In this document: positions 30,724 to 39,743 of the stretch, one piece after another | Numbering within the stretch: the stretch's first letter is position 1 | Layout: every line of letters begins with the position of its first letter | Assembly: GCA_037482215.1 (NCBI GenBank) | Contig: CP148074.1 | Coordinates: 3,286,001-3,350,000 of the forward strand | DNA length: 64,000 bases | Direction: 5' to 3' | From: Pseudomonas mendocina | GTDB lineage: Bacteria; Pseudomonadota; Gammaproteobacteria; Pseudomonadales; Pseudomonadaceae | Position numbers and translations under genes: made by a program | Notes under the pieces: generated by a model | The model's input: the letters and a program-made list of their open reading frames with translations, nothing else | Told to the model about the DNA's origin: nothing | Database searches by the model: none

Positions 30724-31575
30724 TCACGGCGCGCCGAATACGGCGGTCCAGTAGATGCCCGCGTCACTCTTGGGATCGCTGGCGTAGGCAGCGCCAAAGT
30801 CTTTGTACTGCGCCCGCATCAGGGTGGTGCAATGGCCAGGGCTGCTTAGCCAGCCGTCCACTACCTTGGCCGCAGTATCCTGCCCGGCAGCGATGTTTTC
30901 CCCCACACCCTGGCCGCTGTAACCAGCAATCTCCACGCGGTCACCCGGTGTACGGCCGTCAGCGTCGATGTGGCTGAAGACATTGTGATTGGCCATATAA
31001 CGGCTGTGGGCCTCTGCTGTGCTGGCCAGGGTTTCATTCCAACTCAAAGGACCAGCAGCAGGCAGCATTTCTGCACTGCCACACTGGCGTGCAGTGCCAC
31101 GGGCCTTGTTGATGGCTTCCAGCAACTTTTGCCCTTCAGCATGCCATTCACCTAAGCGACTGGCCAACAGCGGGCGAGCCACCAGAATGCGCCATTCACG
31201 GTCAAAACGGCTGACACCAATGTCAACGTATTGCGGATCAAGGAAAACCTTACAGAAACTTTCCTTCAGCACCTTCAGTGCTGAGGCGGCATCCCGTGGG
31301 CCAGACAGCGTGACCGATTGCACATTAACCATCGGATAACCTTTACGCGCCATCGACTCCTGCAAGTCCACTGCGCCTATCGCCGGTAGCACCAGACGGC
31401 TATCAGCATTCAGCGCTGGCAACTCCTGTGAGACGCCGCCATCACAAGCCTGGGGCTGGCTGCGGTAGTGGTTGATCAGGCCGATAAGCTGAGTCTCCTC
31501 AGAGGCCTGCGCCAAGCCACTTAGCAAGGTCAGGGACAAGGCCAGAAACGCCTTCATGGAAAAACCGGTTGCCAT
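30724..31575 (-). CDS. CAP (SCP/PR-1) domain secreted protein
   Basis: 283 aa. Signal peptide in the first 24 residues (MKAFLALSLTLLSGLAQA after a short leader), a middle region of unknown role, then a CAP domain (about 145-280) with the conserved AEAHSRYMANHNVFSHIDADGRTPGDRV, GENIAAG and WLSSPGHCTTLM blocks. The two CAP-cavity His residues are present. Start at 31575 is supported by GAGGA; 31557 is possible. Role of bacterial CAP proteins is poorly known. Confidence 0.88.
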   Translation of the reverse strand: MATGFSMKAFLALSLTLLSGLAQASEETQLIGLINHYRSQPQACDGGVSQELPALNADSRLVLPAIGAVDLQESMARKGYPMVNVQSVTLSGPRDAASALKVLKESFCKVFLDPQYVDIGVSRFDREWRILVARPLLASRLGEWHAEGQKLLEAINKARGTARQCGSAEMLPAAGPLSWNETLASTAEAHSRYMANHNVFSHIDADGRTPGDRVEIAGYSGQGVGENIAAGQDTAAKVVDGWLSSPGHCTTLMRAQYKDFGAAYASDPKSDAGIYWTAVFGAP

Positions 31576-31670
31576 GCTTGTTCCTCAATCTGTTAGTACC
31601 CACACAGGAGTCTGGTGAGGTTGACGATCTTGGCTCAGCTCAGCGTAGGAAACCAGCCCCTGAAACGACT

Positions 31671-31695
31671 GCGCCCCCGTTTTAGGCGGGGGCGC
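31671..31695. terminator. GC-rich hairpin between hpf-like and CAP genes
   Basis: GCGCCCCCG (31671-31679) and CGGGGGCGC (31687-31695), a perfect 9-bp stem with a 7-nt T-rich loop, 67 bp past the stop of the hpf-like gene. No clear T-run after it on the minus strand. Confidence 0.45.
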
Positions 31696-31762
31696 TTGGC
31701 TGTTTCACTGGCTGGCCTCAGCAGCCAGTGGTTTATAGAGGAGTTGGCTCAGTAGCCTTTAA

Positions 31763-32140
31763 TCATTCCTCTTCCAGAACCAGATCGGCTACTCCGGCTG
31801 CTTTAGCAGCCTGCTGGGAGGCAACGCGTTTGCTGCGCATTTTGCCGAATTGGTGATCAAGGGCGCTGTGCAGCTTCTCGATCGAACCGTCAATCGCGTG
31901 CTCCAGTGATTCAGCTTTATGGGTGACTGAGACAGGCTGCAGGCCTTTTGGCCGGGCCTCGATCTGGCAGCGCTTATCGTGGGCGCCAGCTTTCGAGCCA
32001 TTGTCGTCGTGCAGGTGGACGACAATGCGGGTGAGTTCTTCATCAAAACGCTCAAGGCGGCTGGCTACACTTGCACTTACCCAATCAACCAGACGTGAAC
32101 TGCCAGCAATGTTGTGATCGCTATGAACTTGGATTTGCAT
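31763..32140 (-). CDS. HPF/RaiA-family ribosome-associated protein
   Basis: 125 aa. Starts MQIQVHSDHNIAGSSRLVDWV at 32140 after GGAAAG. The beta-alpha-beta fold pattern of hibernation promoting factor is visible: ...ASVASRLERFDEELTRIVVHLHDDNG..., KRCQIEARPKGLQPVSV, then EHAIDGSIEKLHSALDHQFGK. It is a shorter, more divergent paralogue of the type encoded beside rpoN. Likely binds the 30S subunit at stress, by family. Confidence 0.82.
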   Translation of the reverse strand: MQIQVHSDHNIAGSSRLVDWVSASVASRLERFDEELTRIVVHLHDDNGSKAGAHDKRCQIEARPKGLQPVSVTHKAESLEHAIDGSIEKLHSALDHQFGKMRSKRVASQQAAKAAGVADLVLEEE

Positions 32141-32312
32141 GACGCTTTCCTTCTTCAACCTTGCGAATTGCGCCGCTTCTCAGGGCGACGGCTTCAGCCT
32201 ACGCCAATCAGCCCCCCCTGAGGCAAGCCCTAAAATATTGATCTAGGCCATGGAACCTGCATCCGCAAAAAAACAAAGGGCTGAAACCCTGATGCCCTGT
32301 GCCTCTGAGCTA

Positions 32313-32357
32313 ATGCGCTGATAATTCAAACAATTCATTTCGGCATTATCAGCGCAT
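32313..32357. repeat. Perfect 13-bp inverted repeat
   Basis: ATGCGCTGATAAT (32313-32325) and ATTATCAGCGCAT (32345-32357), with a 19-bp spacer, in the 254-bp gap between the ABC permease stop and the hpf-like gene start. It could be the permease terminator stem (no T-run) or an operator of the hpf-like gene about 170 bp downstream. Confidence 0.5.
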
Positions 32358-32394
32358 CAAATGGCAGATATACCACCAGAAAGAGCCCTGCAGA

Positions 32395-33156
32395 TCAGCT
32401 TTTCAGGCGGTAGCCCGTCTTGAAGATCCAGCCCACGGCCAAAATGCACAGCAGCAAAAATCCGCCAATCATGGCCAGACTCAAGCCCACATTCACATCG
32501 GAAACGCCGAAGAAACTCCAACGAAAAGCGCTGATCAGGTACACAACAGGGTTGAACATCGTTACCGTCTGCCAGGTCTCCGGCAGCATGCTGATGGAGT
32601 AAAACGCACCACCGAGAAACGTCAGCGGTGTGACGATCAGTGCCGGCACAATTTGCAGCTTCTCCCAACCATCTGCCCACACCCCGATGATGAAACCAAA
32701 CAGGCTGAACGTGAGCGCTGTCAGCACTAAAAACGACACCATCCACACGGGGTGCTGAATTTCAAAATCGACGAACATACGGGCAGTAATCAGGATTATC
32801 GTGCCCAGAATCACAGATTTAGTCGCAGCCGCACCGACATAACCAATCAGGATTTCCAGATAGGAAATAGGGGCAGAAAGAATCTCGTAAATGCTGCCCG
32901 AATACTTGGGCATGTAGATGCCGAACGAGGCGTTAGAAATGCTCTCCGTCAGCAGCGCCAGCATGATCAGCCCCGGTACGATAAACGCTCCGTAGCTCAC
33001 ACCCTGCACTTGATTCATGCTGCTGCCGATGGCCGAGCCGAACACCACGAAATACAACGAAGTGCTGATCACCGGCGTGGCAATGCTCTGCAACAGAGTG
33101 CGCCAGGTACGGGCCAGCTCGAACAGGTAAATCGCCTTGATGGCGTAAAAATTCAT
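32395..33156 (-). CDS. ABC-2 type permease, YadH-like
   Basis: 253-aa inner-membrane permease with six predicted hydrophobic segments. Contains the YadH block [36 protein letters not shown] (about 60-95) and [10 protein letters not shown]. Forms an exporter with the ATPase encoded 34 bp upstream. Substrate unknown. YadGH-type systems are found beside many genes and give no clue here. Confidence 0.9.
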   Translation of the reverse strand: MNFYAIKAIYLFELARTWRTLLQSIATPVISTSLYFVVFGSAIGSSMNQVQGVSYGAFIVPGLIMLALLTESISNASFGIYMPKYSGSIYEILSAPISYLEILIGYVGAAATKSVILGTIILITARMFVDFEIQHPVWMVSFLVLTALTFSLFGFIIGVWADGWEKLQIVPALIVTPLTFLGGAFYSISMLPETWQTVTMFNPVVYLISAFRWSFFGVSDVNVGLSLAMIGGFLLLCILAVGWIFKTGYRLKS

Positions 33157-33190
33157 AGTCTGTACGTCCTTAAAATCGTTACGGCTGCGC

Positions 33191-34114
33191 TTAGCGTTCG
33201 GAAACCAGCGACACGAAAATCTCTTCCAGCGAGCTTTGGCTGGAGTGCAAATCTTTAAAGTCGATGCCGTGCTGTGCGAGCTCCTTTAGCAGTTCGGCAA
33301 TCCCGGTCTGCTCGCTTTGGGCATCAAAGGTAAACACCAGGCTGTGGCCGTCGTCAGCCAACTCCAGGGGATAGTGGGACAAGCCGCTGGGGATGCTTCT
33401 CAGGGGCTGTTGCAGGTGCAGCGTCAGTTGCTTCTTGCCGAGCTTCTGCATCAAGGTGTGCTTGTCTTCCACCAGAATGATCTGGCCTTTGCGGATCACG
33501 CCGATACGGTCGGCCATCTCCTCGGCTTCTTCGATGTAATGGGTGGTCAGGATGATGGTCACACCGCGTTCACGCAGGGTCCGCACCATGTTCCACATAT
33601 CGCGGCGCAGCTCCACGTCTACACCGGCTGTAGGCTCATCCAGAAACAGGATTTCCGGCTCATGGGACAGCGCCTTGGCGATCATCACCCGGCGGCGCAT
33701 ACCACCGGACAATTCGAAGATTTTCGCATCGCGTTTTTCCCACAGGGAAAGGTCACGCAGTAACCGCTCTAGATAGGCCGGATCGGGCTTTTTACCGAAC
33801 AACCCTCGGCTGAACTTCACCGTCGCCCAGACGGTTTCGAACACCTCGTTGACCAACTCCTGCGGCACCAGGCCGATTTGCTGACGGGCTGCGCGGTAGT
33901 CTTTAACAATGTCTTTACCGCCCACCAACACGCGTCCGCCACCGGGGTTGACGATGCCGCAAATGATGCTGATCAGCGTTGTTTTGCCAGCACCATTGGG
34001 CCCCAACAGGGCAAAAATCTCGCCTTTGCGGATTTCCAGATCAATGCCCTGCAAAGCCGGATGACCGCTGGCATAGGTCTTGTTGAGTTGCTGAATAGAG
34101 ATCACTGCCGACAC
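33191..34114 (-). CDS. ABC transporter ATP-binding protein, YadG-like
   Basis: 307-aa ATPase. Walker [10 protein letters not shown] (about 38), Q-loop [14 protein letters not shown], signature LSGGMRRR (about 138), Walker [14 protein letters not shown]-loop [10 protein letters not shown]-terminal extension ends [11 protein letters not shown] as in E. coli YadG. GTG start at 34114; a second GTG (34105) is possible. Operon with the permease. Confidence 0.92.
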   Translation of the reverse strand: MSAVISIQQLNKTYASGHPALQGIDLEIRKGEIFALLGPNGAGKTTLISIICGIVNPGGGRVLVGGKDIVKDYRAARQQIGLVPQELVNEVFETVWATVKFSRGLFGKKPDPAYLERLLRDLSLWEKRDAKIFELSGGMRRRVMIAKALSHEPEILFLDEPTAGVDVELRRDMWNMVRTLRERGVTIILTTHYIEEAEEMADRIGVIRKGQIILVEDKHTLMQKLGKKQLTLHLQQPLRSIPSGLSHYPLELADDGHSLVFTFDAQSEQTGIAELLKELAQHGIDFKDLHSSQSSLEEIFVSLVSER

Positions 34115-34296
34115 AGGACGACCACCTTAACCGTAAAAAATTGCACAGTTTAGGGCGTCAGGCAGCTCGACGATATCCAAACAGTGCCAACGGTTACCTG
34201 ATTCACCGTTTGAGTACTCAAATACGACAGTCATTGAGTACAAGTGGACTGCACTGCTAGGCTGAGCAACCACGCCATGACAAAGGAACCGATCAT

Positions 34297-34578
34297 ATGG
34301 TGCTTCGCCCGACGCTTACCGGCCTTACGCTGCTTGCACTGCTGGCGGGCTGCAGCTCAGCGCCTACCGACTCGACTCAGTGCAATGTTGAGCACCTGCA
34401 AAAAATGCGCGGCAAGCAAATCGACGGCAATCTCGTTGATGAGCTTCAGCAAGACGCCAACGCTAGCACCGTTCGTGTTCTGGCTCCCGGTGACCGCTCC
34501 ACGCGGGACTTCAACCCGCAGCGCCTGAACATCGACATCGACGAAAATGAAGTCATCGTCCGCCTGTCGTGCGGCTAA
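34297..34578 (+). CDS. I78-family peptidase inhibitor lipoprotein
   Basis: 93 aa. Lipobox LLALLAGCSS (Cys about residue 19), followed by a small domain ending GDRSTRDFNPQRLNIDIDEN and EVIVRLSCG, the C-terminal signature of inhibitor family I78 (elastase-inhibitor-like fold). The N- and C-terminal Cys (QCN and SCG) probably form a disulfide. ATG at 34297 after AAGGAACC. It is 62 bp before the sigma-54 activator. Together with ecotin this gives two predicted protease inhibitors in 6 kb. Confidence 0.8.
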   Translation: MVLRPTLTGLTLLALLAGCSSAPTDSTQCNVEHLQKMRGKQIDGNLVDELQQDANASTVRVLAPGDRSTRDFNPQRLNIDIDENEVIVRLSCG

Positions 34579-34640
34579 GCCACTGACGCTGGCGTCCTGA
34601 GCGGGCATACTGACAGCGTCTTTCTCAAGTCTTTTTATCC

Positions 34641-36176
34641 ATGCGCATTCACGTCACCTTTATCGATCGCGTCGGCATCACCCAGGAAGTTCTGGCACTG
34701 CTGGGTGGACGCAATCTCAATCTGGATGCGGTGGAAATGGTTCCGCCGAACGTTTACATCGACGCCCCAACGCTAAGCAGCGAAGTGCTGGATGAGTTGC
34801 GTGAAGCCCTGTTCAACGTGCAAGGCGTTCAAGCGGTCACCATTGTCGATATCCTCCCCGGCCAACGTCGGCACCTGCAGTTGGACGCCCTGCTTGCCGC
34901 CATGACCGACCCGGTACTGGCAGTGGACAGTCAAGGCCGGATATTACTGGCGAACCCAGCCCTGATTGAACTGTGTGGCTGCCAGCCCGACGGCCTGAGC
35001 ATTGGGGAGCTGTTTGCAGATGAGCCGCTGCAAAAAGAGCTGCTCAGCCAAGACTTTCGTCTGCCAATGCGCGAGATCACGGTAAAGGGCCAAGCCTTGC
35101 TGCTGGATGCGCAGCCCATTACAGAAAGCATTGATATCGGCACACGCCGCCTAACAGGCGGTTTGCTTAGCCTGTATGCTCCCAACCGGATCGGTGAGCG
35201 TCTGGCCGCCTTGCACCACGACCATGCCGAAGGCTTTGATGCACTGCTAGGGGATTCAACCGCCATTCGAAACCTCAAGGCCCGCGCCCATCGTATTGCG
35301 ACGCTGGATGCCCCTCTGTTGATTCAGGGTGAAACCGGCACCGGCAAAGAGCTCGTAGCCCGAGCCTGTCACGCCAGCAGCTCGCGCAGTACGGCGCCGT
35401 TTTTGGCCCTGAACTGCGCCGCACTGCCGGAAAACCTCGCTGAAAGCGAACTGTTCGGCTATGCCCCCGGTGCATTTACGGGCGCACAACGCGGTGGCAA
35501 GCCCGGCCTGCTGGAACTGGCACACCAAGGCACGGTGTTTCTCGACGAAATCGGTGAGATGTCGCCCTATCTGCAAGCCAAGCTGCTGCGCTTTCTCAGC
35601 GATGGCAGCTTCCGTCGCGTTGGCGGTGAGCGTGAAGTGAAGGTAAACGTACGTATTCTTAGCGCTACCCACCGCGACCTTGAGGCGATGGTCAACGAGG
35701 GCACATTCCGCGAAGACCTGTTCTACCGCCTCAATGTGCTCAAGCTGGAAGTACCGCCGCTGCGCGAGCGCGGACAGGACATTCTGCTGCTAGCCCGGCA
35801 CTTTATGCAGCAAGCCTGCGCGCAAATTCAGCGCCTCCCGTGCCGGCTGACGCCCGAAACCTATCCAGCACTCCTTAACAACCGCTGGCCGGGCAATGTG
35901 CGGCAATTGCAAAACGTGATCTTCCGCGCCGCTGCAATTTGCGAGAGTAATCTGGTGCAGATTGATGATCTGGACATTGCAGGCACGTCAGTAGCCGCCG
36001 AGCAAGCCAGTAGTGAGATCAATAGCCTGGATGAAGCGGTGTCTGAGTTCGAGCGTAACCTGCTGGAAAAGCTCTACCCAGATCACCCCTCTACCCGGCA
36101 ACTTGCCGCCCGCTTGAAAACATCCCACAGCGCCATCGCCACACGCCTGCGCAAATACGGAATTCCCAAGACCTAG
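34641..36176 (+). CDS. gcsR: Sigma-54-dependent activator, GcsR/TyrR-like
   Basis: 511-aa enhancer-binding protein: ACT domain (about 1-75, MRIHVTFIDRVGITQEVLAL), PAS domain (about 80-190), AAA+ domain (about 205-435) with Walker A GETGTGKE, sigma-54 contact loop GAFTGAQ (intact, unlike E. coli TyrR), and DEIGEMSP, then a C-terminal TyrR-type helix-turn-helix (STRQLAARLKTSHSAIATRLRKYG). The N-terminus resembles GcsR of P. aeruginosa (activator of a glycine cleavage operon) more than PhhR. No glycine cleavage genes lie nearby, so the name is tentative. Confidence 0.85.
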   Translation: MRIHVTFIDRVGITQEVLALLGGRNLNLDAVEMVPPNVYIDAPTLSSEVLDELREALFNVQGVQAVTIVDILPGQRRHLQLDALLAAMTDPVLAVDSQGRILLANPALIELCGCQPDGLSIGELFADEPLQKELLSQDFRLPMREITVKGQALLLDAQPITESIDIGTRRLTGGLLSLYAPNRIGERLAALHHDHAEGFDALLGDSTAIRNLKARAHRIATLDAPLLIQGETGTGKELVARACHASSSRSTAPFLALNCAALPENLAESELFGYAPGAFTGAQRGGKPGLLELAHQGTVFLDEIGEMSPYLQAKLLRFLSDGSFRRVGGEREVKVNVRILSATHRDLEAMVNEGTFREDLFYRLNVLKLEVPPLRERGQDILLLARHFMQQACAQIQRLPCRLTPETYPALLNNRWPGNVRQLQNVIFRAAAICESNLVQIDDLDIAGTSVAAEQASSEINSLDEAVSEFERNLLEKLYPDHPSTRQLAARLKTSHSAIATRLRKYGIPKT

Positions 36177-36221
36177 CCTGCAGTTTCTTCGGTGTACGTT
36201 TTAATCCAGAGAGACTCCGCC

Positions 36222-36309
36222 GTAGCCTGGCTTAGCCGCAGGCGTAATCCGGGTTCCGCTGGCGCAACCACCATCTCAACGGCGGAAACGCTTCGCGGTT
36301 CCGCCCTAC
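36222..36309. repeat. REP-like inverted pair
   Basis: Left unit: GTAG (36222-36225) then CCTG / CAGG arms (36226-36229, 36239-36242). Right unit: GGCGGAA (36281-36287) / TTCCGCC (36299-36305) ending CTAC, i.e. GTAG on the minus strand. Same GTAG-plus-palindrome architecture as the REPs at 24.9 and 25.7 kb but with diverged stems. It lies between convergent gcsR and SDR genes, a typical REP location. Confidence 0.6.
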
Positions 36310-36357
36310 GGGGGCACGCTTAAATCCTGAGAATCTGTGCCTTAGTGTGGGTCAGAC

Positions 36358-37266
36358 TTAAGCAAACTTCTGCAAGTTCGCCATCATTTCCTTCATGGCT
36401 TCAATGTTGTCTTTAGGGTGCGCGGCGCCTTCGAAATCACAGATTTTGCTGAAGTTGGCCGCGACATCCTCAGGGCTAAAACCTTCACGCGGGTCAAAGC
36501 CAACGCCAAGGCTGCGCTCCCAGCGCACTTTACCCATCCAGCCACCACCCACCTCGAAGAGGCCCGCTGTTTCTTCACAAGCGCTGCTGGCTAGGTAAAC
36601 CACCAGCGGGCTGACCAGCTCCGGCTTGAGCTGCTCAAATACTTGCGGCGGGATCAAGCCTTCAGTCATGCGGGTTCCGCCAGTCGGAGCAATGGCGTTG
36701 ACCAGAATATTATTTTTGCGCCCCTCAAGCGCCAGCGTACGGGTCAGACCATACAGCCCCAGCTTGGCCATGCCGTAGTTAGACTGACCAAAGTTGCCGT
36801 AAATGCCAGACGTAGATGCAGTGAAGATGACCCGACCATAGCCCTGCTCTCGCATGTGCGGCCAGGCAGCCCGGGTGACTTTATAGGCGCCCTCAACGTG
36901 CACCTTGTAGACCAGATCCCAGTCAGCATCCTCCATCTTGTGGAAGGTCTTGTCGCGCAAAATCCCGGCGTTGTTAACCACCACGTCAATGCGGCCAAAG
37001 TTTTCCAGAGCGCATTGAACGATCTTCTCGCCCTCGGTCACTGAGTCGTGGTTAGCCACCGCCGTGCCGCCTGCTGCTCGAATCTCTTCGACGACCTTGT
37101 CAGCCGCAGAGGCATTGGCGCCTTCGCCGTGGGTGCTACCGCCGAGGTCGTTGACCACAACCTTAGCCCCATGTTTTGCGAACAACAGCGCGTGGGCGCG
37201 TCCCAGACCACCACCTGCGCCGGTGACGATGACAACCTGATCCTTAAAGCCAACGACATCACCCAT
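36358..37266 (-). CDS. SDR-family dehydrogenase, (3R)-hydroxyacyl-CoA dehydrogenase-like
   Basis: 302-aa short-chain dehydrogenase: TGAGGGLGRAH nucleotide motif (about 16), NNAGILRDKTF, catalytic Ser in TASTSGIYG and YxxxK as YGMAK. The long insertion NDLGGSTHGEGANASAADKVVEEI and the extended C-terminus resemble the dehydrogenase domain of peroxisomal multifunctional enzyme type 2, suggesting an acyl-CoA substrate. ATG at 37266 after GAGGAG. A possible role in beta-oxidation or steroid-like side-chain degradation is inference. Confidence 0.85.
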   Translation of the reverse strand: MGDVVGFKDQVVIVTGAGGGLGRAHALLFAKHGAKVVVNDLGGSTHGEGANASAADKVVEEIRAAGGTAVANHDSVTEGEKIVQCALENFGRIDVVVNNAGILRDKTFHKMEDADWDLVYKVHVEGAYKVTRAAWPHMREQGYGRVIFTASTSGIYGNFGQSNYGMAKLGLYGLTRTLALEGRKNNILVNAIAPTGGTRMTEGLIPPQVFEQLKPELVSPLVVYLASSACEETAGLFEVGGGWMGKVRWERSLGVGFDPREGFSPEDVAANFSKICDFEGAAHPKDNIEAMKEMMANLQKFA

Positions 37267-37381
37267 GTGCCACTCCTCTGAATAGTGATCGATCCCTGAA
37301 AGTGTCCGACAAGCTATTTATAGTCACAACCAAAACGAACCAGCCTGAATAGCACCCAATAAAGCAGCAGGATATTACCGC

Positions 37382-37912
37382 TCAGGCAGGACGCAATAAG
37401 CTCAGGTGGTTATACAAATGCATGACGTGTGCTTGGGCGTATTCCGCTCGGCTCAGTTGCCCGTAGGCGAAATGCGGTTTGAGCTCACCGGTGTGAGCCG
37501 CAAAATCAGCGAAAGCTTTCTGTAAGCGCTTTAGGGCTGCTGCTTCTGAATCTGGCGTATCCAACGCCGCAGCGCCCGGAATCACCTCATCAAGCGGGTG
37601 ACGCATAGCGCCACGGGCAGCAAATACATCAAAGGCCAGAGGCCCTATCGTCTTGCGAAACCATTCCGGTTTCATTTGCGGATAGCCGCTGATGGAATAT
37701 TCGATACTTTGCGCACAGTGGTTGAACACCTCCATCGGGCTCCACCCCTTGACGCTCACCAGCTGTTTCGTTTCCAGCTCCCGCAACAGGCTTTGCGCCC
37801 CCTCAAGGCTCAAAGTGGCAGGCCGAGGACCACTGGGTAACGCCCAATAGCCTGTCCCTGCCACTGCAACACCGCTTAACACACTCCACTTCAGCAGTTG
37901 CCGTCTGTTCAT
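37382..37912 (-). CDS. DUF1569 domain protein with Tat-like signal
   Basis: 176 aa. The N-terminus MNRRQLLKWSVLSGVAVAGTG has twin arginines and a hydrophobic stretch, as in Tat substrates. The remainder matches the DinB/YfiT-like DUF1569 helical bundle with His residues (NHCAQSIEYSISGYPQMK, HPLDEVIPG, HVMHLYNHLSLL) that could bind a metal. Start overlaps the hydrolase stop by 4 bp. Function unknown. Confidence 0.75.
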   Translation of the reverse strand: MNRRQLLKWSVLSGVAVAGTGYWALPSGPRPATLSLEGAQSLLRELETKQLVSVKGWSPMEVFNHCAQSIEYSISGYPQMKPEWFRKTIGPLAFDVFAARGAMRHPLDEVIPGAAALDTPDSEAAALKRLQKAFADFAAHTGELKPHFAYGQLSRAEYAQAHVMHLYNHLSLLRPA

Positions 37913-38799
37913 GCCTGCTCCAGTTGCTGTCGGAATTGCAGGTAGTGCTCCAACACTTGATCCGGCGCTTCAACCTGCGGGTAATGCCCAATGTCGGAAA
38001 GCAAAACAGTATCGGCATCCGGAATCAGCTGGCGGTAGCGTTCAACCATGTGAGCGCCGGAAATCGGGTCGACCGCGCCATCAATAACCCGCATCGGCAC
38101 CTCAGTATTTTGCATGGCATGCACCCAGCGATGACGGCGCAGTCTTCGCTCCGGGATGTAATGAATCAAACGGTACATGACACCCGCGCCATCATTCGTG
38201 GCGATCAAACTCCAGAAGTCGTCCAGCTCAGACTCAGTCGGTTGGGTCTTCGGACCAAACACTGCGGCAAAGTTACTGGCCATTTTTTCCCGGGTGAACA
38301 ACCGACTGAACACCACACCTAGCGGGCTCAGTAAAAGCCTTTGTGCGAGCACCGGATAATGGGTTTCTGGAAATAGGCCGCCATTGAGAAACACACAGCT
38401 CGCCAGCTTAGAAAGTCCCTCCAGATGTCGCGCTAATAATTCCTGCGCAACACTGTCACCATAATCATGAGCCAGCACATGAACCGGCCCACTGATGCGC
38501 AAATGCTTAAGCAGTGCCTGCTGAATATCAGCCTGCTCCATCAGGCTATACCGGTGAGGGCGCGGCTTGTCTGAGTCGCCAAAACCGAGCATGTCACAGG
38601 CAATTACCCGATAACGAGCCGCCAGCGGAGCCCACAGGTAATGCCAGTCCCAACTCGCAGTCGGAAAACCATGGATCAGCAGCAAGGGCTCAGCATCTTC
38701 CGCCCCTGCTACCCAGTAGCGAATGACATGCTTGCCAAACGTGAAGCTCAGTCCCTGGCTTCGCCATTCATCCAGTGCAATACCCGGCAGCGCAGTCAC
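37909..38799 (-). CDS. Alpha/beta hydrolase
   Basis: 296 aa, epoxide hydrolase/haloalkane dehalogenase-like fold. Oxyanion HGFPTASWDWHYLW (about 50), nucleophile elbow AHDYGDSVAQ with Asp as probable nucleophile (about 113), and His in DIGHYPQVEAP near the C-terminus. GTG start at 38799 overlaps the TGA of the upstream aldolase gene (GTGA), so translation is coupled; 61 more codons are open upstream but overlap that gene. Middle gene of a three-gene operon. Confidence 0.82.
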   Translation of the reverse strand: MTALPGIALDEWRSQGLSFTFGKHVIRYWVAGAEDAEPLLLIHGFPTASWDWHYLWAPLAARYRVIACDMLGFGDSDKPRPHRYSLMEQADIQQALLKHLRISGPVHVLAHDYGDSVAQELLARHLEGLSKLASCVFLNGGLFPETHYPVLAQRLLLSPLGVVFSRLFTREKMASNFAAVFGPKTQPTESELDDFWSLIATNDGAGVMYRLIHYIPERRLRRHRWVHAMQNTEVPMRVIDGAVDPISGAHMVERYRQLIPDADTVLLSDIGHYPQVEAPDQVLEHYLQFRQQLEQA

Positions 38800-39578
38800 G
38801 CGTCGTACCCTGGCATCTGTTGATCGAGCTTGCGTAACAAAGCTGGCCAAGGCAATGCGCCCCCCAGCCCCTGTGAAGATTTCAAAACCCCGGCGAGCAT
38901 CGCACTGGCGCCACTGAGAATCTGTTGAGGTATATGGATTAACTCGCCGCCCCCACTTTGCGCCATGATCTGGATCTCGCATGCACGCTGCAGGGTGAAC
39001 ATGCCTAAAAATGCATCAGCAATCGTGCCAAATGCGGTCAGCAGACCATGATTAGGCAGAATCATAAAATTCTTGTCACCCAGATCCGCTTGCAGGCGCG
39101 CTTTCTCCTCGTGATGCAGTGCAACGCCTTCATAGCCGTGATACGCGAGGCTTGAAAGCACAAATAGCGACTGCTGAGAGAGTGGCAGCAACCCCTGTTT
39201 CTGAGCAGAAACAGCTATACCAGCCGGCGTATGGATATGCAGTACGCAACCTACATCGTGGCGCACTTCGTGAACGGCGCTGTGGATGGTGTATCCCGCA
39301 GGGTTGATGTCGTACGGGCTGGGCATCAGTTTTTGGCCCGTGAGGTCAACCTTCACCAAACTAGAGGCTGTTATCTCGTGAAACATCAGGCCGTATGGAT
39401 TGATCAAGAAATCTTCGGTGCCCGGCACTTTCGCCGAGATATGGGTGAAGATCAGATCATCCCAACCATAGAGGGCAATCAAACGATAACAGGCAGCCAG
39501 ATCGACACGAGTCTGCCACTCGGCAGCGGAAACCTGGTCTTTAACGCTTTCAACAGATACTGCTTGAGCTACAGACAT
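38796..39578 (-). CDS. Class II aldolase/adducin family protein
   Basis: 260 aa, zinc-dependent class II aldolase fold. Metal His pair in VLHIHTPAG (about 108), further His in LPNHGLLTAFGT (about 175), and the FTHISAKVPG N-terminal block. Most similar in style to the adducin-like aldolases found in secondary-metabolite and degradation loci. ATG at 39578 after GAGG. First gene of an operon with the hydrolase and the DUF1569 protein. Reaction unknown. Confidence 0.83.
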   Translation of the reverse strand: MSVAQAVSVESVKDQVSAAEWQTRVDLAACYRLIALYGWDDLIFTHISAKVPGTEDFLINPYGLMFHEITASSLVKVDLTGQKLMPSPYDINPAGYTIHSAVHEVRHDVGCVLHIHTPAGIAVSAQKQGLLPLSQQSLFVLSSLAYHGYEGVALHHEEKARLQADLGDKNFMILPNHGLLTAFGTIADAFLGMFTLQRACEIQIMAQSGGGELIHIPQQILSGASAMLAGVLKSSQGLGGALPWPALLRKLDQQMPGYDA

Positions 39579-39743
39579 TACGGTGACCTCAGCTTTCGTT
39601 TTTATTGGTGCTAAGGAGTCTAAACACAGTTCGCGAAGCTGTTAGTTGCTCTGGCGGCCAGCCTGCTGACATTTCGGGTCAAGTTGAGTGCGAATCTACC
39701 AGATCGCCCTCAACCTGCACGAGCCGCTTATCAACAGTCGGGA

